DNA of 64,000 nucleotides, from assembly GCF_048268305.1 (NCBI RefSeq), contig NZ_JBLWVT010000003.1:186001-250000 (forward strand), written 5' to 3'. Shown here in pieces: positions 8,181 through 15,889 of this stretch. Numbering within the stretch: position 1 is the first letter of the stretch; each line of letters starts with the position of its first letter. This stretch comes from Pseudodonghicola sp048268305. GTDB taxonomy: Bacteria > Pseudomonadota > Alphaproteobacteria > Rhodobacterales > Rhodobacteraceae. A program made the position numbers and the translations under genes. The notes under the pieces were generated by a model, which saw only the letters and a list, made by a program, of their open reading frames with translations, was not told where the DNA came from and ran no database searches.

Positions 8181-9076
8181 GCCTCGGGCTCCGCCGCGGC
8201 CTCTTGCGCCTGGGCCACTCGGGCGATGAGCGGGATCAGCGCGGGCTGGGCATCGGCCTGCCGACGCAAGGCCTCGGGCGTGGGCAGGGCGCTCGCCGGA
8301 GCGCCTTCGTCCAGCAGCGTCCCGATCAGCTCGGGCAGTTCGGCCTGCACCTCGGGGTCGCTGCTTTGCAGCAGCAGCTCGAAGGCAAAGGGCAGATCGG
8401 CGCCGTCGGCGACCAGCCGGTGGCGGATCGGCGGGCGCAGCAGATAGCGGATCATGGCGCGATCGACCGCCGGGTCGCCTTCGCCGATGGCCGCCAGCAG
8501 CAGCGGAAAGGCGCGCGGGCCGGTCTGATCCTCCAGCGTCTGCACGATTTCATCCAGCCGTGTCTCCGGAGCCTTGGCGGGCAGCGCCCAGAGCGCGGCC
8601 ACCGCGCGGGCGGTGGCCTCGGCCACCTCGGGATCGGGGCGCTGGTCGTCATCGGCGTCGAAGGGAAAGGAGGGCTCGATCGTCTCCAGCGCCTCGTCCA
8701 GCAGATCAATCGTCTCGTCCTGCCCGGCATCAATCGGATGGCGCAGGATCAGCAGTGCCGCCCCCAGCCCGGTCAGCGCCAGCGGCAACCAGAGCGGCAG
8801 CGGCAGGGCGCCGCCGATCCAGGCCAGGCCAAGGCCCGCGGCATAGAGCGCCAGCACAACGAGGATCTGGGTCAGCGCCAGGGCCAGCAGCGCCAGCGTC
8901 AGCCGCATCTCCTTCCGTCCGGCCAGGCTGCCGGCCATGATCCGGGCCAGGAAGAACAGCATCGCCAGCACCGCGGCCACGCCCCAGGGCGTTTCCGCCC
9001 AGCCGGCCAGTACCGGCCCCGCATACAGCGGCGCAGCCATCAGGGCGGCGGCCCCGCGGCTGTATGGCCGGGTCAT
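8177..9076 (-). CDS. Membrane protein of unknown function with acidic C-terminal domain
   Basis: A 299-residue protein. Hydrophobic stretches at about residues 10-28, 30-48, 58-80 and 84-112 suggest four membrane segments. The remaining 180 residues are soluble and acidic, with EALETIEPSFPFDADDDQ and several leucine-rich helices resembling HEAT-like packing. I recognise no family. It overlaps rimM upstream (TGATG) and sulfotransferase copy 2 downstream (ATGA), so it belongs to the rpsP-trmD transcript. Confidence 0.65.
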   Translation of the reverse strand: MTRPYSRGAAALMAAPLYAGPVLAGWAETPWGVAAVLAMLFFLARIMAGSLAGRKEMRLTLALLALALTQILVVLALYAAGLGLAWIGGALPLPLWLPLALTGLGAALLILRHPIDAGQDETIDLLDEALETIEPSFPFDADDDQRPDPEVAEATARAVAALWALPAKAPETRLDEIVQTLEDQTGPRAFPLLLAAIGEGDPAVDRAMIRYLLRPPIRHRLVADGADLPFAFELLLQSSDPEVQAELPELIGTLLDEGAPASALPTPEALRRQADAQPALIPLIARVAQAQEAAAEPEA

Positions 9077-9594
9077 CAGAGCAGCCCCTCGGGCGGATCG
9101 GCGATGATCCGGCCGGCGTCGAGATCGACGGTCGGCACATGGGCGCGGGTGAAGGGCAGCAGCACGGTGGCGGTCTGCCCCGGCGTCTGGATTTCCAGCA
9201 GGTCGCCGGCGCCATGGTTCTGCACGTCCTTGACCCGGCCCAGCAGGGTGCCGCCGGTGTCCAGCACCTCGAGCCCGATCAGATCGGTGTAATAGAATTC
9301 ATCGTCCGGCAGCGCCGGCAGCCGGTCGCGCGGCGCGAAAAGCTGGACGCCCCGCAGCGCGTCGGCCTCTTCCTTGGTCTCTACCCCGCCCAGCCGGGCG
9401 GCAAAGCCGTTCTTGACCGACCGGGTCAGCACCACCGGAAAGCTCTGGCTTCCGTCCTCGGTGCTCAGCGGGCTGTAGATTTCGATATCCTCGGGATTGG
9501 CGCAAAAGCTTTTCAGCCGCACCTCGCCCCGGACGCCGAAGGAGCCGGCGATGGTGCCGACACAGATACGTTCCTCAGCAGGCGATGTTGTCAT
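9076..9594 (-). CDS. rimM: 16S rRNA processing protein RimM
   Basis: A 172-residue protein with the N-terminal RimM beta-barrel (ICVGTIAGSFGVRGEVRLKS, residues 10-29) and a C-terminal PRC-barrel (EFYYTDLIGLEVLDTGG to IADPPEGLL). RimM assists maturation of the 30S head and binds S19. It lies in the conserved rpsP-rimM-trmD order, but here bluB separates it from rpsP. Confidence 0.95.
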   Translation of the reverse strand: MTTSPAEERICVGTIAGSFGVRGEVRLKSFCANPEDIEIYSPLSTEDGSQSFPVVLTRSVKNGFAARLGGVETKEEADALRGVQLFAPRDRLPALPDDEFYYTDLIGLEVLDTGGTLLGRVKDVQNHGAGDLLEIQTPGQTATVLLPFTRAHVPTVDLDAGRIIADPPEGLL

Positions 9595-9600
9595 GGGGCC

Positions 9601-10242
9601 TCAGCGTGTTTCGATGGGCAGGTCGGCGGCGCGGTGCTCCCAGCCCTGTTCTTCCAGTTCTGGTGTCTCTGATACAGCTTCGGGATGGCCGAGGCAAAAA
9701 TATCCGATCAGCCGCCAGCTTTCCGGCACGTCGAATGCGCGGTTCAGCGCCGCCGGGTCAAGCACGGAGACCCAGCCGAGCCCCAGCCCCTCGGCGCGAA
9801 GCCGCAGCCAGAACAGGGTGAGCGCGGTCACCACCGAATAGCGGCGCATCTCGGGCATGGTGGCGGCGCCCAACCCGTGGCCCTTTTCCGTCGTCTCGTC
9901 GCAATAAAGCGCGAATTGCACCGGGGCGTCTTCCATCCCCGACAGCTTCAGACGGCTGTAGAGCGCGGCGCGGTCGCCGTCATAGCCGGCGAGGGCGCGG
10001 GTGTTGGCGGTCTTGAAATTCTGTAGCGCGGCGGCGCGTGCGGTGTCGCTTTCGATCCGCAGGATGCGCCAGGGTTCGCTCAGCCCTACCGAGGGGGCGA
10101 GACGAAAGGCGGCAAGGCAGCGCGACAGCACCGCCTCGTCCACCGGATCGGTGCGGAACCGGCGCACGTCGCGCCGGAACCGCATCAACAGATCGAGCTG
10201 GCCGCGAAACTCGGCAGAAAACTCCGGGTCCCGCGGGGCCAT
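9601..10242 (-). CDS. bluB: 5,6-dimethylbenzimidazole synthase BluB
   Basis: A 213-residue nitroreductase-fold protein matching BluB, which breaks down FMNH2 with oxygen to make the lower ligand of vitamin B12. The features are RFRRDVRRFRTDPV, SVGLSEPWRILRI, SGMEDAPVQFALYCDE, TMPEMRRYSVVTALTLFWLR and GLGWVSVLDP. The start is the ATG at 10242, only 4 bases after the rpsP stop; the upstream frame overlaps rpsP and is not used. BluB needs no other cob gene beside it, and cobC-cobD lie 18 kb away. Its expression should be tied to ribosome synthesis. Confidence 0.9.
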   Translation of the reverse strand: MAPRDPEFSAEFRGQLDLLMRFRRDVRRFRTDPVDEAVLSRCLAAFRLAPSVGLSEPWRILRIESDTARAAALQNFKTANTRALAGYDGDRAALYSRLKLSGMEDAPVQFALYCDETTEKGHGLGAATMPEMRRYSVVTALTLFWLRLRAEGLGLGWVSVLDPAALNRAFDVPESWRLIGYFCLGHPEAVSETPELEEQGWEHRAADLPIETR

Positions 10243-10246
10243 GATC

Positions 10247-10612
10247 TTACTCTTCTGCCGGAGCGGCAGCAGCTTCGGCGGCCTTGGCGGCCTTCTCTTC
10301 GGCGCGAGCCTGGGCTTTCTTGCCCGGGAGGGCGCGCTGCGGGTTGCTGCGGGTCTTCTTTTCCAGAACGCCGGCAGCTTCCAGCATGCGGGCAACGCGG
10401 TCGGTCGGCTGGGCGCCCTTGGCGAGCCAGGTCTTGATGGCTTCGATGTCCATCTTCACGCGATCTTCGCTGTCTTTCGGCAGCAGCGGGTTGTAGGTGC
10501 CCAGCTTTTCGATGAAGCGGCCATCGCGCGCCATGCGCGAGTCAGCGGCGACGATGCGGTAGAAGGGGCGCTTTTTCGACCCACCGCGGGCCAGACGGAT
10601 TTTCATTGCCAT
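10247..10612 (-). CDS. rpsP: 30S ribosomal protein S16
   Basis: A 121-residue S16. The core is KIRLARGGSKKRPFYRIVAA, DGRFIEKLGTYNPL and WLAKGAQPTDRVARML. The C-terminus carries an Ala/Glu/Lys-rich tail of about 30 residues, common in alphaproteobacterial S16. The Met at position 3 could be the true start (MKIRLARGG). Confidence 0.96.
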   Translation of the reverse strand: MAMKIRLARGGSKKRPFYRIVAADSRMARDGRFIEKLGTYNPLLPKDSEDRVKMDIEAIKTWLAKGAQPTDRVARMLEAAGVLEKKTRSNPQRALPGKKAQARAEEKAAKAAEAAAAPAEE

Positions 10613-10653
10613 TGTGGTTTCTCCTTTGATGGCTTTGACCGGAGAGCTTCCGG

Positions 10654-10962
10654 TTATTCCTGGTGTTTCTTATGGTGGCGGATGACTTCCTCAATGATGA
10701 AATTGAGGAAAGCCTTGGCGAATTCTGGGTCCAGATCGGCCTTGATCGCCAGGTCTTCAAGCCGTGCGATCTGCTGCGCCTCGCGCGCGGGATCGGACGG
10801 GGGAAGGTCGTGTTCGGCCTTGAGCTTGCCGACGGATTGGGTGTGCTTGAACCGCTCGCCCAGGGTATAGACGAGGATCGCATCGAGCCGGTCGATGCTT
10901 TCGCGGTGCTCTTTCAGCAGGGCGGCGGCGCGGGTGGCGTCGGTCTGGGCGGCGTCAGTCAA
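10654..10962 (-). CDS. Chorismate mutase (AroQ type)
   Basis: A 102-residue all-helical AroQ-class protein. LLKEHRESIDRLDAILVYTLGERFK matches helix 1 (its catalytic Arg lies in HRESIDRLD), VGKLKAEHDLPPSDPAREAQ carries the active-site Lys region, and FLNFIIEEVIRHHKK is helix 3. It converts chorismate to prephenate. The start is TTG at 10962, supported by AAAGGA 8 bases upstream; it overlaps the preceding GNAT stop by 8 bases. It lies 41 bases before rpsP. Confidence 0.88.
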   Translation of the reverse strand: MTDAAQTDATRAAALLKEHRESIDRLDAILVYTLGERFKHTQSVGKLKAEHDLPPSDPAREAQQIARLEDLAIKADLDPEFAKAFLNFIIEEVIRHHKKHQE

Positions 10963-11572
10963 TGGGCCATCCTTTCGGTTTGAACAGCGGGTCGGCGTAA
11001 TGGCCGATCTCCATTTCGATCCCATGGGCAAGCTGGCTGCCTGCCAGCGTGGCGGGGGAGGGGTGGCGATAGACCACGTCATTGCCGTCGACCGGGGTGG
11101 CCTCGGCATCCTTCACCGCGCCCAACCGTTCGGCCAGGCGGATCGAATCGAGGTTCTTGGGGTCGATATAGCTGACAGCCGTGTCCCAGCCGAGCGCGCC
11201 ATAAAGGTATCCGCGCACCGCGTGGGTCGCCTCCAGCGCGATGCCGCGGCCTTCCTTGCCAGGCCAGATCACCCAGGCGATCTCGGCCTCGGGCCACATC
11301 GCGGGTTTCCAGCCGCCGGCCATGCCGCAGGTCTCGTCGGTGTCGCGGTCGTGGATCATCCACATGCCATAGCCGCGGATCTGCCAATGCCCGATCTCGG
11401 CGGCATAGAGCATCCAGGATTCGTAAGGATTCAACGGCCCGCCCATGAAACGGGCGCGATAGCTGGTGAAGGTCGCCTTGAAGTTCGGGTAATCCTGCGG
11501 CTCGGGCCCGCGCAGGATCAGGCGGCGGGTCTCGATCACCGGGATGGTGGAGGGGGCGAAGGACAGGGGCAT
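10955..11572 (-). CDS. GNAT family N-acetyltransferase (copy 1, nearest rpsP)
   Basis: A 205-residue RimJ/RimL-like acetyltransferase. It has the N-terminal IPVIETRRLILRGPEPQDYP, the segment GYGMWMIHDRDTDETCGMAGG, and the acetyl-CoA-binding motif A variant EIAWVIWPGKEGRGIALEAT, then AVSYIDPKNLDSIRLAERLGA. The start is the ATG at 11572, overlapping the upstream stop (TGATG). It is the longest of four tandem copies because of a C-terminal tail of about 25 residues. Confidence 0.85.
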   Translation of the reverse strand: MPLSFAPSTIPVIETRRLILRGPEPQDYPNFKATFTSYRARFMGGPLNPYESWMLYAAEIGHWQIRGYGMWMIHDRDTDETCGMAGGWKPAMWPEAEIAWVIWPGKEGRGIALEATHAVRGYLYGALGWDTAVSYIDPKNLDSIRLAERLGAVKDAEATPVDGNDVVYRHPSPATLAGSQLAHGIEMEIGHYADPLFKPKGWPID

Positions 11573-12096
11573 CAGAGCGTCCCCAACTTCGGATGGCGCC
11601 AGACTTGGCAAGGGTGGCCCATGACTTCGCCGTCGCGCTCGACCTCGGCGCCCAGACGGGCGGCGAGCGCCTGCGAGCGTGCGTTGGCCGGGTCGATATA
11701 GGAGATCACCCCGTCGAGCCCGAACTGTGCCGCACCATAGGCGCGCGCCGCCAGCGCCGCCTCATGGGCCACACCCTTGCCTTCGGCGGCGGGGTAAACA
11801 TGCCAACCCAGTTCCGGTTCGTCCCAGCCATAGGCGTTGATGAAGCCGACCCGGCCCAGCGGGCTGTCGTCGGTCTTGTCGGCGACCAGCCACATGCCAT
11901 AGCCGCGCAGCGCCCAATGGCCGAGCGACGCGCTGAAGCCGCGCCAGGCAAAGGCGGGCTCTTGCGGGCCACCGATGAAACGGCTGCGGTCCGAGGCCAT
12001 CAGCGCGGCATGGGCGGGAAAATCGCTTTCGCGCGGGGCGCGCAGGATCAGCCGGTCGGTCTCGATCACCGGGATGGGCAGGGTGAAGCCGGTCAT
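11572..12096 (-). CDS. GNAT family N-acetyltransferase (copy 2)
   Basis: A 174-residue paralogue of its neighbours: PIPVIETDRLILRAPRESDF, SRFIGGPQEPAFAWRGF, RGYGMWLVADKTDDSPLGRVG, the acetyl-CoA loop YPAAEGKGVAHEAALAARA, and VISYIDPANARSQALAARLG. The target is unknown; the nearest characterised relatives acetylate protein N-termini or small amines. It overlaps copy 1 by TGATG and copy 3 by ATGA. Confidence 0.86.
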   Translation of the reverse strand: MTGFTLPIPVIETDRLILRAPRESDFPAHAALMASDRSRFIGGPQEPAFAWRGFSASLGHWALRGYGMWLVADKTDDSPLGRVGFINAYGWDEPELGWHVYPAAEGKGVAHEAALAARAYGAAQFGLDGVISYIDPANARSQALAARLGAEVERDGEVMGHPCQVWRHPKLGTL

Positions 12097-12644
12097 GCGT
12101 AGGCCTCCATGCCGCCGTCGGTCAGCTCGTCCGGGCCGGGATGGCGCCAGATCTGCATCGGCCCGTGGCGTTCATGCACGAAATCGCCGTCATGCCGGGC
12201 GCCAAGCCGTTGCGCCACCTTGGCAGAGCCGACATTGGCGGGTTTCACCAGGCTGATCACCGTCGTCAGGCCCAGCACCGTATAGGCATAGCTGCGCGCC
12301 GCGGCGCCGGCCTCGGTGGCATAGCCCTTGCCTTCGTGGCCGTTGAACAGATCCCAGCCGATTTCCGTCTCGGGCCAGCCCTCGGGGTCGAACAGACCCA
12401 CCATGCCGACCGCCTCGTCGCTGTCCTTCGTGGTCACGATCCAGCGACCGAAGCCCTTGAGCGTCCAATGGCCGATCTCCATCGCCAGCATGCGCCAGGC
12501 GCCTTCCGCCGTCAGCGGGCCACCGACGAAATCGGCGCGCGGGCTGGCGTAGAAGGCGGCGAAGGGGGCGATGTCCTGCGGGCCCGGCGCGCGCAGGATC
12601 AGCCGTTCGGTCTCGAGCGTCGGGATGGTCAGGCTATAGCTCAT
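12093..12644 (-). CDS. GNAT family N-acetyltransferase (copy 3)
   Basis: A 183-residue paralogue with IPTLETERLILRAPGPQDIA, ADFVGGPLTAEGAWRMLAME, LKGFGRWIVTTKDSDEAVGM, the CoA loop FNGHEGKGYATEAGAAARSY and VISLVKPANVGSAKVAQRLGA. Both ends overlap neighbours by ATGA, so the four genes form one coupled unit. The substrate is unknown. Confidence 0.86.
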   Translation of the reverse strand: MSYSLTIPTLETERLILRAPGPQDIAPFAAFYASPRADFVGGPLTAEGAWRMLAMEIGHWTLKGFGRWIVTTKDSDEAVGMVGLFDPEGWPETEIGWDLFNGHEGKGYATEAGAAARSYAYTVLGLTTVISLVKPANVGSAKVAQRLGARHDGDFVHERHGPMQIWRHPGPDELTDGGMEAYA

Positions 12645-13159
12645 GCCAGCCCCCGCAAGTCATGGACGATCACCACATCGCCCGGATCCTCCCCCACGCC
12701 CTCGGGGTCGATCACGCCACCCAGGCGAAGGCCGAGCGCGATGGAGCGGTCATTGTTCGGGTCGATGATATTGGTGATCTGATCCCAGCCGAAGTTGCGG
12801 CGGGCCCAGAGCATGACGGCACGGGCAGCCTCGAGCGCGATGCCGCGGCCCTCGGCCTCGGGCACCACGAACCAGCCCAGTTCCGGGCCGGGATAGCCAT
12901 CGGGTTCATAGATGCCGATCTCGCCCAGATAGGCGCCGGTTTCGCGGTCGTCGATGCCGAAGGGGCCATAGCCGCGCAGGTGCCAGATCGCCACGTCCGA
13001 GGCCCAGACCCGCCAGGCGGCGTCGCGCGACATGATCCCGCGTTCATAGCGGGCGCGTTCGGTGGCGAAGAATTCGGCCCAGCGTTCGAAGTCGGAAAGC
13101 TTCGGCGCGCGCAGGATCAGCCGATCGGTTTCCAGCGTCGGGATGGTGAAGGCGGTCAT
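12641..13159 (-). CDS. GNAT family N-acetyltransferase (copy 4, nearest ffh)
   Basis: A 172-residue paralogue: MTAFTIPTLETDRLILRAPK, RGYGPFGIDDRETGAYLGEIG, PELGWFVVPEAEGRGIALEA and ITNIIDPNNDRSIALGLRLGG. The start is the ATG at 13159, chosen by homology to the other copies (each starts about 10 residues before ETxRLILRAP). It overlaps the end of a possible 55-codon frame (ATGA) that links it to ffh. Confidence 0.86.
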   Translation of the reverse strand: MTAFTIPTLETDRLILRAPKLSDFERWAEFFATERARYERGIMSRDAAWRVWASDVAIWHLRGYGPFGIDDRETGAYLGEIGIYEPDGYPGPELGWFVVPEAEGRGIALEAARAVMLWARRNFGWDQITNIIDPNNDRSIALGLRLGGVIDPEGVGEDPGDVVIVHDLRGLA

Positions 13160-13323
13160 GCGCGCGCTCCCATCCGGGGCGCGCAAGCGTCCCGGTTCGC
13201 GCCCGACCCGCCCCCCAGGGCGGGCGCGAAATGCGCCCACCCTCGGGCCGGGCGCGACCCTGCGGTGTGCAGGATGCGCGCCAGGGCGTCGGGATCGCGG
13301 AAGAGAGCGGAAGACCGGGGCAT
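13156..13323 (-). CDS. Possible small protein between ffh and the GNAT array
   Basis: A 55-codon frame fills the whole gap between ffh and GNAT copy 4. Its ATG lies 2 bases after the ffh stop (TAACGATG) and its TGA overlaps the GNAT start (ATGA), a coupling pattern like the rest of the chain. It begins MPRSSALFRDPDALARILHT and is Ala/Gly/Arg-rich later. It has no recognised family and a weak ribosome site. High GC makes chance open frames likely, so this is tentative. Confidence 0.33.
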   Translation of the reverse strand: MPRSSALFRDPDALARILHTAGSRPARGWAHFAPALGGGSGANRDACAPRMGARA

Positions 13324-13325
13324 CG

Positions 13326-14834
13326 TTACTTCTTCTTACCGAAACCGCTCAGCCCCGAGGGCAGGCCCATGCCGCCGCCAAGGCCCGGCAGTCCACCCGG
13401 CAGCTTGCCGCCAAGCTGTTTGGCCGCCGCTTCCAGCGCCTGCGGGTCCATCTGCGACGGGTCCATGCCGGCCGGCATGCCGCCCTTGCCGAACATGCCC
13501 GACAGCGCCTGTTTCAGCATCTTGCCTTTGCCCATCTTGCCGATCTTCTTCATCATGTCGCTCATCTGGCGATGCATCTTCAGAAGCTTGTTCAGATCGC
13601 TGACATCCATGCCGGCACCGGCGGCGATGCGTTTCTTGCGGCTGGCCTGCAGGATCTGCGGATTGGCGCGTTCCTTCTTGGTCATCGACTGGATCAGCGC
13701 GATCTGCCGCTTGATCACCTTGTCGTCGAAGCCGGCCTCTTCCACCTGCTTGGCCATCTTGGACATGCCGGGCATCATCGACATCATGCCTTCCATGCCG
13801 CCCATCTTGAGCATCTGCTCGAGCTGCATCTTCAGGTCGTTCATGCTGAACTGACCCTTGGCCATGCGGCGCATCATCTTTTCGGCCTGCTCGGCCTCGA
13901 TGGTCTCCTGCGCCTTCTCGACCAGGGCGACGATATCGCCCATGCCGAGGATCCGGCCGGCGATCCGGTCGGGCTCGAAGGTTTCGAGCGCGTCCATCTT
14001 CTCGCCGAGACCCACGAAGCGGATCGGCTTGCCGGTGACCGCACGCATCGACAGGGCCGCGCCGCCGCGGCCGTCGCCGTCCATCCGGGTCAGCACGACG
14101 CCGGTGACGCCGATCTTGTCATCGAATTCGGTGGCGACATTGACCGCGTCCTGGCCGGTCAGACCATCGACGACCAGCAGGGTTTCGCGCGGCTTGACCA
14201 CGTCGCGCACATCGGCGGCCTGCTGGATCAGCTCCTGATCAATGTGCAGCCGGCCCGCGGTGTCGAGCATATAGACATCATAGCCGCCAAGGCTCGCCTG
14301 GGTCTTGGCGCGTCTGGCGATGGCGACCGGATCCTCGCCCTTGACGATCGGCAGGGTGTCGACACCGATCTGGGCGCCGAGAATCTGCAACTGCTCCATG
14401 GCCGCCGGGCGGTTGGTGTCGAGCGAGGCCATCAGCACCCGCTTGCCCTCGCGATCCTTCAGCCGCTTGGCGAGCTTGGCGGTGGTGGTCGTCTTGCCCG
14501 AGCCCTGCAGACCGACCATCAGGATCGGCGCCGGCGGGGTGTCGATCTTCAGCTTGCCGGGATCACCCTCGCCGCGCAGCACGTCGACCAGCGCGTCATG
14601 GACGATCTTGACCACCTGCTGGCCGGGGGTGACGGATTTGGTCACCGCCTGGCCGGTGGCCTGGTCCTGCACCTTTTTGACGAAATCGCGGGCCACCGGC
14701 AGTGAGACGTCGGCCTCAAGCAGGGCGACGCGCACCTCGCGCAGGGCAGTCTTGACGTCCTCTTCGGAAAGCGCGCCCTGTTTGGTGAGCCGGTCGAAGA
14801 CGCCGGAGAGGCGTTCGGATAGATTTTCAAACAT
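13326..14834 (-). CDS. ffh: Signal recognition particle protein Ffh (SRP54)
   Basis: A 502-residue SRP GTPase. It has the N domain (MFENLSERLSGVFDRLTKQG), the G domain with P-loop GLQGSGKTTTTAKLA (about 108-122), VYMLDTAGRLHID, LLVVDGLTGQDAV and TRMDGDGRGGAAL, and the methionine-rich M domain that binds 4.5S RNA and signal peptides (QMLKMGGMEGMMSMMPGMSK, then a Met-rich C-terminus). It has a long leader and a good upstream promoter, and appears to head the chain running to trmD. Confidence 0.97.
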   Translation of the reverse strand: MFENLSERLSGVFDRLTKQGALSEEDVKTALREVRVALLEADVSLPVARDFVKKVQDQATGQAVTKSVTPGQQVVKIVHDALVDVLRGEGDPGKLKIDTPPAPILMVGLQGSGKTTTTAKLAKRLKDREGKRVLMASLDTNRPAAMEQLQILGAQIGVDTLPIVKGEDPVAIARRAKTQASLGGYDVYMLDTAGRLHIDQELIQQAADVRDVVKPRETLLVVDGLTGQDAVNVATEFDDKIGVTGVVLTRMDGDGRGGAALSMRAVTGKPIRFVGLGEKMDALETFEPDRIAGRILGMGDIVALVEKAQETIEAEQAEKMMRRMAKGQFSMNDLKMQLEQMLKMGGMEGMMSMMPGMSKMAKQVEEAGFDDKVIKRQIALIQSMTKKERANPQILQASRKKRIAAGAGMDVSDLNKLLKMHRQMSDMMKKIGKMGKGKMLKQALSGMFGKGGMPAGMDPSQMDPQALEAAAKQLGGKLPGGLPGLGGGMGLPSGLSGFGKKK

Positions 14835-14942
14835 GCCCTCGGCCTCCTATGCCGGTTTCCATGTGTCGCCCCCAAGGTAGGAGGTGACGGCTCGATTCAC
14901 AAACACCCCGGGGATGGGGCAGGGACAATCCCAAACGATTTT

Positions 14943-15017
14943 GCCCCCACGGGCGACACTCGCTGGTGGGGGGCGATCCCGGCATGTGACCGGGACCGGA
15001 AGGCTTGTTGCTTCCGG
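14943..15017 (-). other. Three consecutive stem-loops in the ffh leader
   Basis: Read on the minus strand from the predicted start: a 7-bp stem CCGGAAG/CTTCCGG (14996-15017), directly abutting a 6-bp stem TCCCGG/CCGGGA (14977-14995), then an 8-bp GC-rich stem (14943-14974). Together they cover 75 bases of a leader of about 187 bases before ffh. No T run follows any of them, so they are not typical terminators. Their role is unknown. Apart from these hairpins, the promoter and the azoR terminator, I see nothing else in the 14835-15190 gap. Confidence 0.5.
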
Positions 15018-15028
15018 ATTTGGGTCAG

Positions 15029-15057
15029 GCGTTACGCGGTTTGCGGCGCTGAGTCAA
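15029..15057 (-). promoter_or_regulatory. Predicted sigma-70 promoter of ffh
   Basis: On the minus strand TTGACT (15057-15052) and TAACGC (15034-15029) are 17 bases apart, giving a start near 15022. This is the best promoter match in the 356-base gap and points at ffh. Confidence 0.5.
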
Positions 15058-15107
15058 GTTTTGCTGGGCAAAAGCTGGCCCCGGCACGATGGCCTCGTTG
15101 CCGGGAA

Positions 15108-15141
15108 CGAAAATGGCGCGCCCCCGCAAGGAGGGCGCGCC
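15108..15141 (-). terminator. Rho-independent terminator of azoR
   Basis: A perfect 9-bp stem GGCGCGCCC/GGGCGCGCC with a 9-base loop lies 50 bases past the azoR stop and is followed on the minus strand by ATTTTC. It is positioned correctly to end azoR. Confidence 0.75.
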
Positions 15142-15190
15142 GGTGTCGGGTCGCGGAGTGGTGGCGGGAGAGGCGCCCGACGGATCAGGG

Positions 15191-15781
15191 TCAGGCGGCC
15201 AGCGCGTCGACCTGGGCCTCGGCGGCCTTCAGCGTTGCCTCGGTGTCGAACACCAGTTGATCGGCATTGACGAATTGCACGTCGGTGATGCCGAAGAAGC
15301 CCAGCATGTGGCGCACCCAGCCCGAGGCGAAGTCGATCTCGGAGCCGAATTGGGTGCCGTCCGAGGTGAAGACGACGATGGCGCGCTTGCCCTTCAGCAG
15401 GCCTTCGGGGCCGGCTTCGGTGTATTGGAAGGTCTCGCCCTTGCGGGCCAGATGGTCGAACCACGACTTGAGCTGGCCCGGCACGCCGAAGTTATAGACC
15501 GGCAGGCCGATCAGCAGGACATCGGCGGCGCGGACTTCGGCCAGCAGCGCGTCGGAATAGGCAGCGATTTCGGACTGCGCGGCGTCGCGGCTTTCGGCCG
15601 GGGTGAAGATGGCGCCGATCCAGCTGCCGTCGATCGCCGGCACGCCGGCGGACAGATCGCGGGTCACGACTTCGGCGTCGGGATGGGCGGCGGTCAGTTT
15701 CGCCTGGGTCCGGTCCAGCAGCTTTTGCGAAACCGAAGCCTCGCCTTTGATCGAGCTGTCGATGCGAAGAATATTGGTCAT
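15191..15781 (-). CDS. azoR: FMN-dependent NADH-azoreductase
   Basis: A 196-residue flavodoxin-fold enzyme of the AzoR/AcpD family: ILRIDSSIKGEASVSQKL (phosphate loop), VLLIGLPVYNFGVPGQLKSW (FMN contact) and FTSDGTQFGSEIDFASGWVR. It reduces azo compounds and quinones by a ping-pong mechanism with NADH. The start is the ATG at 15781. It is divergent from a LysR gene, which is the likely regulator. Confidence 0.92.
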   Translation of the reverse strand: MTNILRIDSSIKGEASVSQKLLDRTQAKLTAAHPDAEVVTRDLSAGVPAIDGSWIGAIFTPAESRDAAQSEIAAYSDALLAEVRAADVLLIGLPVYNFGVPGQLKSWFDHLARKGETFQYTEAGPEGLLKGKRAIVVFTSDGTQFGSEIDFASGWVRHMLGFFGITDVQFVNADQLVFDTEATLKAAEAQVDALAA

Positions 15782-15889
15782 TTCCGAAACTCCGGTTGGG
15801 CTGTGTTGGTTGCTTGCGACAGAGAGATACGCCTTGCGCCCGCGAACACAATTGAAGAGATTGAACAGGAATTGTGATCTGGTGCACAC

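Noticed and set aside
14835..15107. 4.5S SRP RNA gene near ffh
   Set aside because: The stem CCGGAAG/CTTCCGG looked suggestive, but the conserved SRP RNA tetraloop and asymmetric-loop core is absent.
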